Assembly (NCBI RefSeq): GCF_964340395.1
Contig: NC_135549.1
Location: forward strand, 7,614,842-7,678,841
Source: Glandiceps talaboti
Lineage: Eukaryota > Hemichordata > Enteropneusta > Spengelidae
DNA length: 64,000 nt
Reading direction: 5' to 3'
Shown here: piece by piece, positions 51,401 through 61,080 of the stretch
Numbering within the stretch: position 1 is the first letter of the stretch
How the letters are laid out: each line of letters starts with the position of its first letter
Translations under genes and position numbers: made by a program
Notes under the pieces: model-generated
What the model was told of the DNA's origin: nothing
Database searches by the model: none
Seen by the model: the letters and a program-made list of their open reading frames with translations, nothing else

Positions 51401-52763
51401 GACTTAGCTTGACTTTTGCAAATACTAGTTGGAAGTCACTCTAAATAGACCATAACATGACAGTCCTTTTCGTTGAATATTGGCGATTTGATCGTAGTCT
51501 TTGTTTGCTTACAGGGTTCATTCCCTTTCGACTTTGTTTCTCACCTGTGATATTTTTGCTGGTCCTGTGACGTTCTCCGTATTGCTAAATGGCTTTTTGC
51601 AACTGTCGTAGCTGAGATATAGGTTGATTTAAACTATTTGCAGATATTCTGTTCTATTGACCTTGCTCCTCACCCAACCCCTCACCGTCTCACTTCAATC
51701 AATAGAACCAGTTACACCACTCAATACGGAACTATACGATTGCAATACCTGTGATAGATGGTTCCATTTGTCTGTATGTCTATAGATAAACTATCTCAAA
51801 ACCTACGGCATCAATTCTAATGAAACATAAACATCTCTCTTATGGTAATTAAAGAATCAATTCGGTATTGGAGACTTCATAATGAGCTATTTGCATAAAT
51901 AACGAGTTTTAGTAATTGGACTACATCTGAAAAATGCAGTTTTCATATTACATATAGCCTACGACATACATTGGCGATAACTTTTACATATGTGCTCTAT
52001 TGGTTTGGATAACATCCTTTGCATATTGATGAGTCATTTGCACAAGCGATGACTTTTTTTGTAGTTATGCAATTCTATATCTTCAGAATGCATGTTTCAA
52101 ATTTCATATCACTTGGAACATACATTAATTGATGGTCGCAAATCGTATTGTCATATACACTTTGACGATGAAGTTCTTCATTTTAATGACTCACTTGCAT
52201 ATTACCTATCTATCTTTGTACTTGCTATTTCACATTCATTTAAGACATTTTGGCGTGTGGCTCACAATGTTAATAACAATCGTTTGCATTCAAGAGTACT
52301 GCATACAAATACATGTAGTTTCTATTTCTTACAAGAGATGGGACTCGATACATTCCTTCGATGCAATGCCCTGGCTTGTAGCTAAGACCACTATAGTTGT
52401 CTGAGCTTGTAGGCAGGAGATTTTCTTTTATCATGGGAGTGGAGGTGGGCTTCAATTTATATTTGTACAAAATGTTGTTTAAATAAATTGAAACACTTCA
52501 ACATTTACATAATAATTTACATCTGGTAAATGACTTGCATGGAAATTTATCTTATTGACTGTATACATATTCAACTTTTGGTATAGACATGGATTGTATA
52601 ACATGTCATAGAATGAGTGACGTCAACACAACTACTGCTTTCCATAGTTACGACACTCCTTCTGTATATACAGCTATCTGTGATCATTACAAACCTTCTG
52701 ACAGCCTTAACCATGTCAATTGAAAGTCAAGTATTGGTCTCTATACGTACCTATAGTTGCCAT
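48490..52763 (-). CDS. SEFIR-CARD-CARD protein, copy 1
   Basis: Five minus-strand exons in transcript order: 52763-52751, 51319-51221, 50590-49949, 49647-49150 and 48590-48490. They give 1353 nt, 450 aa, with every intron in phase 1. The protein starts MATI and has a short charged helix-like segment (residues 5-37). A SEFIR domain spans about 38-215 (SIAIVHVADGPKHEEVVNSF, ADRIIIIASAKL, LFAVYFDYSSKDELPQEIL). Two death-fold units follow in one exon (252-417). The first is CARD-like (LFRREGFISHEEYQRVQ). The second is a clear CARD (VLDYLQQRDVISTAVATAI, VRKLLDELP, FREALAVSHGHLADLV). An acidic DSSDDSDD stretch leads to the tail ending MGIESMNTS. No signal peptide or TM is present. It is predicted to be a cytosolic adaptor. 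SEFIR domains pair with SEFIR domains of IL-17 receptors and CARDs pair with CARDs, so it could bridge receptor to CARD effector. This role is inferred. Confidence 0.85.
48890..49101. repeat. Long inverted repeat in last intron, unit 1
   Basis: Arms of about 95 nt (CTGATTAAAATCTGATG ... GTGATCGC and GCGATCAC ... TTTTAATCAGATT) flank a loop of about 10 nt. The arms pair through CATCGTTTTGTGTCGTTTG and AATAAAGACATCT-type blocks with some bulges. It is a foldback element inside the intron that precedes the last coding exon of SEFIR-CARD copy 1. Confidence 0.85.
51770..52130. repeat. Dispersed repeat, copy 3 (intron 1 of SEFIR-CARD copy 1)
   Basis: It shows the CTCAAAACCTACGGCATCAA start phrase, then ATTTGCATAA, TAATTGGACTA and TTCAAATTTCATATCACTTG blocks, matching the elements at 185-830 and 5870-6310. 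In unit 2 about 0.4 kb of the corresponding sequence is missing (near 60400). Confidence 0.55.
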
Positions 52764-55107
52764 ATCACAAATGCCGTCATTTCGTAAAATTGTCTTTGAT
52801 ATAGAGTATAGTTAAAGCAAGAGACGTAAGAAAGTTACACGAGGAAGTTAACAAGTGAACGATGCGTTGACGTCTACGTACGTAGTGTAGCCTAACACCG
52901 TCTAACTCTGAACCATAGTGACGACTACCGTGTTTAGGAGATTGTCGTCTGAGCTATGGTCAGGCAAAAACTGTCAGTGGCGTATCAGTCACCAGGGCCA
53001 ACAGTTGCCGACTTCAAATCTTCAAGTTTGTCGCACTAAAGAGACAATGACAGTTCTTGAAAAGCGCTGTTATTTTTCTAGTGCACCCGGAAGATCTCAG
53101 TGACTGAATCATTCGTAAAATTACTATACTTCCTCAATCTTGTTTGTTTGTTTGGAAGTACAATACAATACAGTGGTTTATCCCCGAACCAAAAATACCC
53201 GTCGTGCGTCAGTCTACTCAGAAATGACTTACTCCATAGGTTTTGTCAGTGGCTGTCTGTAGTTTTGTAGGACGTTTAAACATAACTACAGATAGAGCAG
53301 AGAGAACATAGTATCAATGTAACTGTAACACATTTCGAGAAAAGGAACTTCAAGCTACGCTTCCTGTGACTTCTAGAGCTATTGTTGTGTATCAATGTAC
53401 CCGAACCATTGTGTTCATCAGATCATCAGATCACAGGGTCCCTGTCTATTTTTTAAAGGTTTGAGCCTAAGTCGCTCTATATCTATAGAGGGACTGTCGT
53501 TCAACGAATCCGTCCCAATCATATTATGTGTTTCTTTTCTCTTAGTGTTTTGCTTTCTCAACCAGTGTTCCAAATCTATATTCGAAACGCAAATCATTGG
53601 TAAGAAATAAAGTTCAGTTTGCATATTTTTGACAAACGAATATACAAGATACCTGCAAACAAATCGACTGGTCCAATGTACATATACATGTACATGTACA
53701 TGTACGTATACATGTACTTCCTTGTTGAGATAACATTGTTGAGATTACAATGAAATACGTGCCTAGATTTGTATCAGTCCGTGGGTGCTGATATGAGTCA
53801 TACACGTTCTTGCTTACTTTTTTAAACAAGGTATATCTGTAGTTCCTATATATGAAAATTCGAATGATGCCACTACTAATGTACAGTTTAATATGTTTAC
53901 CCTACATAAGGAGTTTTAATTTAGTGTGGCAAATATATACTTTTTTACCCGGCCAGTGTCATCTTGAAAGAAAAATAATCTTCAAATTGAGATTATGCAT
54001 CCTTGTGGTATTTAAAGTTAGAGATACGTCAACAGTGTCAGCAGACATGAAAGTTCACTAGTTCTTAAAAGACATACATTGATATTGTATATTGGATATA
54101 TAGGTTGACAGCCCTTTAAGCCAACCAAATTTAATGAAAGACGTCACGGTGAACTTAAAATTGCCATGATTAGGCCTAATAACAAAATTGTGTGGTTCCG
54201 ATTACGCTCAATTTTAAAATAGGTGGGTGGGTGCGTGGGTGGATTTTTTATTTTATTTTATTTTTTCAGTTGTGAGTCTAGTTCAGGCAGTTGTGTATTT
54301 TCCAAATGGTCTCTGTGTTATTGGTTTCTTCCCATCACATGTACAGCCATTACAGATTTGAAGAACAGTTAAATTGTGAGTTTCTGCGTTCACTATTTCT
54401 AACGAGACTTCACACAATTTTCACGATTTTATTATTTTTTTTCTCGAATGTGCAAAAAAAGTTATGGTCGGCAGTGAAAAACTAAGTGGGGTCGAGTAAC
54501 CGGAACCAAACAATTATGTTCAGGCCTTACAATATTATAACACAGCAGTAGATTTCGAGACAAAATATATTTTTTAAGTTTAGAAACCTACAGACTATTT
54601 CATTTGTTTTTTTTCTCACTCACTCGTCCAATAAATGAGAAGTATGTCGACTCTAGAATTGGAAATGTCTCTGAGAGCCAGAAGTCTAGCTAATAAGTTC
54701 AATAGCTAGACGTTAGTGACTGAATATCTACATGAAGTCCATTTGCTGACCATTCTTCACGCCTACAGACTGTAATACTATGACTCAGCTTGATTCCGAA
54801 TAATTCAGGAAGGATGAGGAAGTAACAAATAGGAAGAACTTTTGAAATATTTAAATTTTTAACTTGGGTAGTGGTTTCTGGTTTCAAAAGAAAAAAAAAT
54901 TGCGAAATTCTGTTTACTATGGTCCCTGCACTGATTAAAGTTGTGTGAATTAAAGAAGTTTCATATTCGTATGGCTACAGAAAATTGAATCTGCTAATAA
55001 TTTCCAAAGGTTTAGATCATTTCGTATTAATCGTCTAGTTCGTTCAGATATTGGAACGCTATAACAAATATTCTCAACTTGGCCTTTTTTCTATGAACAA
55101 TCTGTAG

Positions 55108-55260
55108 GTTTAGAACGATTGGTACCAAAACACGCCTTCATTTGGTCAGTCTGTATGATTGAAAGTGTATGTGCTATTGTTATATTAGTATTAAGTTATT
55201 TCACGCAGGCAGAACTGGGCTGGAGCATTTCAATCGTAAGACAGGGGTTTCTTTTTAGAG
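55108..55260 (+). CDS. Possible exon of a multi-pass transporter (SLC22-like), unit 1
   Basis: A 153-nt open segment lies between acceptor ATCTGTAG and donor GTAAGC, phase 1 on both sides. It encodes LERLVPKHAFIWSVCMIES and a hydrophobic helix (CAIVILVLSYFT), then ELGWSISIVRQGFLFR. The order of a Gly/Pro-Lys loop, a membrane helix and a W.(x)..S/R segment recalls the TM5-TM6 exon of organic cation/carnitine transporters. Reading frame and splice sites are kept in unit 2 (63421-63573). No neighbouring transporter exon was recognised, so it may be a fragment left by the duplication, or part of a gene continuing to the right. Confidence 0.38.
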
Positions 55261-55679
55261 GTAAGCCAGCTAGATCTGGCAAAATGCCCCACTTTCAACT
55301 CCCAATTTTTTTTCATGACCCACCCCGATTTCTCACCAGGCCCCTTGTCGTAAATTCTGACCGCAGCCTTACTTTTGTGCTACTAACACCCAGCAAAACC
55401 GCTATTCACACCGCTCCTTCACATTTTGTAGTTACCTGTATGCCCCGTTCCATCATCATGACTTCGTAATCATTGTAGCCATATTGGAATTTTTCGATAC
55501 ATTAAGTTTGCTATTGGAATTTATCCTTTTCAAAATTAATGAAACGTCCAACAAATAGATTATAGATCGTTTGTAGAAAAAATGAATTATGAATTCGTCC
55601 GATCTTATACGTTTGGACATAATTGGGAACTCAAAAGAATAACAACAACAATAACAGCATAAGAAATAGGTGTTCCAGT

Positions 55680-55791
55680 TTGTTTGTTTGTTTGTTTGTT
55701 TGTTTGTATGTATGTATGTATGTATGTATGTATGTATGTATGTATGTATGTATGTATGTATGTATGTATGTATGTATGTATGTATGTATGT
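55680..55791. repeat. (GTTT)n/(TATG)n microsatellite, unit 2
   Basis: Counterpart of 46920-47020. Confidence 0.95.
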
Positions 55792-56938
55792 CATATGACG
55801 ATATTTGAAGATATGTGACGATTGCTTCAGTATTCTCCTGTCGTCAATGTGAGTGTCCCTCGGAGTTGTCCAAAGTCATGACATCTTTTTTTAGCACAGT
55901 TGAATTGTCTGCATTTCTTCTTTGACTAGAATTTCTGTTTTAGATGTGTTTGTATCTAAGACGGTCGACGTCCTTGTTGCCCTTTGTATCTCCATGTCTT
56001 ATCTCAGTATCTCTCTCACAACACTCATCCTGATCATGCACCCCTTCTCTCGTAAAGACCGTTATTTAATACATTCCATACAATAGCTCAATGACTATAA
56101 TTGAAATAACCTATTATATTATATTGAATTAATTTAATTTCATATAACATATAGCACAAACTATTCCCTCATAAATTATGACATTTGCTGGTTACGGCAC
56201 GTAGACAAATCCTCGTAAGTGACATAACATTATTCCCGAGTAATGGCATGGAAAGATGTAAAACACTTATCAGTTTTTGTGGAATACAGTTTCATATCCA
56301 GAGGGTGCAATGGCACGTTGAATAAAATTAACTTTTATTTGGCGGCATTTTCCAACTACATTCTCAATATGTAAGAATATACAATATATTGAAATGTCGA
56401 TTGCATTGATATGAAGTAACACCATGACTTGAATAAGACTTATTCCACAAAATGATTGTCTATTCTGTGTAACATATTGCATAGACAAAAAATGGACTCG
56501 GGTATACTTTCTGTTAATGTAATATTGGACTCGGATATATTTTCTTTTAATGTAAATGTGCTGGATAATATATGTCCAACGCTTCGTTGCATTTGCCTCA
56601 GGCATTGTCTCGTTTCTTGAATATTTCTCTGTGTGAATAAGTGAAGTAACGATTTAATATAAGCCTGGACAAATACCATGGTACGGTAGCCATTCTTAGT
56701 AACGCAGACAAACTGTCTCATGACTGACAGTGCTTTGTGTCTTACGATCGGTCACGTTAAGGTCATCGTATGTCTGCCCAGAGTGTTAGTCATAACCATT
56801 ATACACACAATCGCCTTGTTCCGATAGTCACGGACATAGACTGATAGACAGGTTCGAATTCCCTTCTTGTTTCCTTATCATACATTGTTGAACTATACAC
56901 CACGTGTAAAGTTGACCCCATTGAACTTCTGACACACC

Positions 56939-56941
<3 letters not shown>

Positions 56942-56989
<48 letters not shown>
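56942..56989. repeat. (AG)n microsatellite, unit 2
   Basis: AG dinucleotides, a shortened counterpart of 48204-48298, followed by TCAG repeats. Confidence 0.95.
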
Positions 56990-56993
<4 letters not shown>

Positions 56994-57199
56994 TCAGTCA
57001 GTCAGTTGTACGCTTGCCTACAATAGTTTAGATGTCAGCATGGTATCGAATCAACGCTAAAACGATTTTTAAGGTAAAGAGATCTTCAGCCTCTATACTA
57101 TGTCTACAATTACGCGAAACCACAACTCGAAACAAGTAGCATTTTGAAAATACCAAAATTGTAAGACCGTATTATAGACCACAACATGGGAACCTACCT

Positions 57200-60100
57200 C
57201 TAGCTAGTATTCATGGACTCAATGCCCATTGCGATGAGGTTTTCTTCAGAATCGACGTTATCATCTTGTAATGGGTACTTAACATTTCCACCTTGTTTTT
57301 CTATTTGGTAATAAACACAGTGAGTTTTATCATGTATTAGTATACCTGCCAGTCACCAGCTCATTGATCAAAGTTCAATACACTACGAGTAATAAGTGCG
57401 TTGTATTTTCATACCCTCCTCGACCCATGTCACGGTAACTATGACGACCATGCACTACATTGAATGTATTGTGTATGTATATATAGACCTGTGACACCAC
57501 GGTGTATGTATTGGACAAGTGTCGTTAATTAAAACACATACCCTACACGAATAATGTAGGGTCTACGATTATAATAAGTCTAAAGAAGAAGCAAATACAA
57601 ACCAACCTGATTAAAATCTGATGAGGTGACTAGATGTCTTTATTTACCTCTGTTCCCATCGTTTTGTGTCGTTTGTTTTTGCATCGTTTGTTTTGTTCCG
57701 GGTGATCGCCGCCTTCCAGCGATCACTTGGAACAAAAGAAACGACACAAAACGATGGAAATAGAAGTAAATAAAGACATCTATCGCCGCTTTCAGCACAT
57801 TAAATTTTAATCAGATTGATACTAAACCCAAATAATAAACCACTGAAACAACAAGGCATATTTACCATCATAAACATCCGGGTCGTCCGAATCATCGCTG
57901 CTGTCAGTATCCACTAAATCCGCTAGATGACCATGGCTCACTGCTAAAGCTTCACGAAACGTCGTGACAGCAACTCTAGTGTTCGGTAACTCGTCCAACA
58001 ATTTTCGTACTGCGTCGTCACCTGTTCTCTCATGCCTTATAGCCGTTACTACAGCGGTACTGATCACATCCCTTTGTTGCAAGTAGTCGAGAACAGTTTG
58101 GTAAGTGAACCTAAGGTCTTTGATTAATTCGATTCTGTTATCTACCAGGGATTTTTTTTGTTTGTCACGGGATACATTTTCTCTCCACACTTGTAACAGT
58201 CTTTGAAGAAAATCTGGTATGCCACGGTTCTTGTTTGTAATACACCCAATCAACAGGTCCAACTTCTTACTTAAAGTACTTGCTCTCTGTACCCTCTGGT
58301 ATTCTTCATGCGAAATAAACCCATCTTGGCGAAACAGATCCAAGCATTTGAGGCCGAAGTCTCCTGAAAAAAAAGCCACATGCTCAATCAAAATAATAAT
58401 CCTTGATTCTTAAAATCAGCTTTCCTTGCCATAAAAAATTGTACATTTTGCAAATTGTACTTTGGATCATTACAACTGTATAACGATACTAATAATTACA
58501 CATTAATGGCGGAGCAACAATAAATCAGCCAAAATCACCAGGAAAATACTATTTTGTTCAAAGTTTTACTCATCAACCACACAGCGATCCATTCTTTTTC
58601 AATAGGTGAAAATATTGTGATCTTACCTTCGGAGCCTAAACTCATATTCTCACCATGTTGTATAATCTCACATAGCCCTCTCTGCCGTTTAACGTTCCGG
58701 ATGCTTTTGTGGAGTTTTTTCCCTGGTCCAGTCTTCACATCGAGCAGTTGTGGAAAGGAAACTTTGCCTTTTCTGCGAAGTAATCTGCCGTAAAACGTTT
58801 CCAACGTAGATGGTGTAACCGTTGATAACTCATCAACACGGTTCACTTGTCGTAGAATTTCTTGAGGTAATTCCTCCTTGCTACTGTAATCGAAATAGAC
58901 GGCAAAAAGACGAGCGTGTCCCGGGGTTTTGTACTCTTTCAAAATGTGCAGTATGATTTCTATCACAATGTCAGTGAACTCGTTGTCCCCTCCCCGCTCT
59001 CTGTTGGAGAACAGTTCAGTTAACTTTGCAGATGCGATAATAATGATTCTGTCTGCCTGAGCAATCTTTAAGATACTTTTCTCTATCTCGTCATTACTTT
59101 TAGATTCGTTCAGATTGAACACGTCGACTTCTGTCTGTGAATCACGGTGGTGGTATAAAAATTGGCCAAAACTGTTCACAACTTCCTCGTGTTTTGGTCC
59201 ATCTGCCACATGGACAATGACAATGGATTTGGGTTCTTGGGCTACTTCTTTTCGAATAAATTTTACGTATCCTGGTAAATGACAGATTAAAACAGAAATG
59301 AGAAATCATATATTGATGTATGTACTTGTAGACGTATGTGTCTCATGTGGTTGCTATGACGAGATAGACTGTGACGTAGTAGCAAGGTGGGCGTGTTTAT
59401 TCTTTTAAATGACAGCTAGCTGACTAGTGCTCTCAAATCATTGAAGAAGATACTAGTACTGTGTCGCTTTGTACATGTATAATGTATTGGGCCTCATTAA
59501 AGTAGTAGTCTTTTATTCGTGTTCAACATGTAGGAAATGCTTATCATTTGATCATAATAGTTATTGAAATCTTTACAACGCAATACAATACAGTATATCT
59601 CAACACAGTGTGACTTACACCGTAAACACTACACTACACACATTACAGAACACAGCACGACATCGCAGAACACTACAAATCACAAAATACGCAATGCAAT
59701 GAATTACAATACACCATTATGAACACATCATGTCAGTCATGCCACGGAGCAGAACAACAAACCACTACAATGCACAATACAACACGACACAACACAACAC
59801 AACACAACACAGCACAGCACAGCACTACACTACACTACACTACACAACACAACACAACACAACACAACACAACACAACACGGTAGATAACTATGCAACTT
59901 ACAAAAACAAAATACATGTAATGCTATTAAAGTGTACATATATCTCTTGCATACCTGTGTCACTAAGACTCTGTAGCGCTTTGGGTTCCTCTACACAATA
60001 TAATAACGATAATAGCAGTTGCACATTAATGGCGGAACAGCAATAAATCGGCCCAAATCACCAGGAAACAAGACTTAGCTTGACTTTTGCAAATACTAAT

Positions 60101-61080
60101 TGTAAGTCACTGCAATCTAAATAGACCATAACATGATAGTCCTTTTCAAAGGTACCCCCACCTCACCTCCCCCAAGCTTATAGCTCCACAGACTTATTTT
60201 TCACTTCCGTGAGATTTGGGTTTGTCTTCAAGGGCCGTCGATTATTGGCGATTTGATCATAGTCTTTGTTTGCCTATAGGGTTCATTCCCTTTCGACTTT
60301 TTTCTCACCTGTGATATTTTTGCTGGTACTGTGACGTTCTCCGTATTGCTAAATGGCTTTTTGCAACTGTCGTAGTTGAGATATACTGTAGGTTGATTTA
60401 AGTATTTGCAGACATACATTGGCGATAACTGTACTTTCAAATTTCACATCACTTGGAACATACATTGATTGATGATCGCAAATCGTGTTGTCATATACAT
60501 TTTGACGATGAAGTTCTTCATTTTAATGACTCACTTGCATATTACCTATCTATCTTTGTACTTGCTATTTCACATTCATTTTAGACATTTTGGCGTGTGG
60601 CTCACAATGTTAATAACAAAGGTTTGCATTCAAGAGTACTACATACAAATAATTTCCGTTTCTTACAAGAGATGGGACTCAATACATTCCGTCGATGCAA
60701 TTCCCTGGCTTGTAGCTAATACCACTATAGTTGTCTGAGCTTGTATGCAAAAGATTTTCTTTCATCATGGGAGTGGGGGTGGGCTTCAATTTATATTTGT
60801 ACAAAATATTGTTGTTTAAATAAACTGAAACACCTCAACATTTACATAATAATTTACATCTGGTAAATGACTTGCAATATCTTATTGGCTGTATAAAAAT
60901 TCAACTTTTGGTAATATAACATGTCATAGAATGAGTGACGTCAACACAACTACTGCTTCCCAGAGTACAACACTCCTTCTGTATATACAGCTATCTGTGA
61001 TCATTACAAACCTTCTGACAGCCTTAACCATGTCAATTGAAAGTCAAGTATTGGTCTCTATACGTACCTATAGTTGCCAT
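57200..61080 (-). CDS. SEFIR-CARD-CARD protein, copy 2
   Basis: Five minus-strand exons in transcript order: 61080-61068, 59990-59955, 59271-58627, 58363-57866 and 57300-57200, giving 1293 nt, 430 aa. All introns are phase 1. Domain order is as in copy 1: SEFIR (about residues 17-195), CARD-like unit and CARD (232-397), acidic linker, and the same tail MGIESMNTS. Splice sites and frame are intact throughout, so this looks like a working gene. Differences from copy 1 are a 63-nt (21-codon) in-frame loss in exon 2, one extra codon at the end of the SEFIR exon (NMSLGSEG instead of NMGFSEG), and scattered substitutions (for example RERGGDNEF for RKRGGDNKF). The shorter exon 2 removes the linker between the N-terminus and the SEFIR domain. 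Confidence 0.85.
57604..57821. repeat. Long inverted repeat in last intron, unit 2
   Basis: Counterpart of 48890-49101. Both arms are nearly unchanged, showing that the element was present before the duplication. Confidence 0.85.
59778..59882. repeat. (ACAAC)n/(ACAGC)n/(ACTAC)n pentanucleotide array
   Basis: Three blocks of related pentanucleotides occur in intron 2 of SEFIR-CARD copy 2. The site in unit 1 (about 51120-51150) has only a few imperfect units, so the array expanded after the duplication. Confidence 0.85.

Larger units (their letters stand above)
52764..57199. other. Flank between the two SEFIR-CARD genes, including the unit junction
   Basis: It contains the presumed promoter and 5' UTR of copy 1, a conserved block with no recognised gene (52900-54900), the possible SLC22-like exon at 55108-55260, the duplication junction at 55285/55286, microsatellites at 55680-55790, and the 3' flank of copy 2. 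No further exon is supported. Confidence 0.6.

Noticed and set aside
52918-54061. Short open frames repeated identically in both duplicated units (for example 52918-53103, 53395-53610, 53852-54061)
   Set aside because: Identity between the units only reflects the recent duplication. They lack recognisable domains and consistent splice sites.
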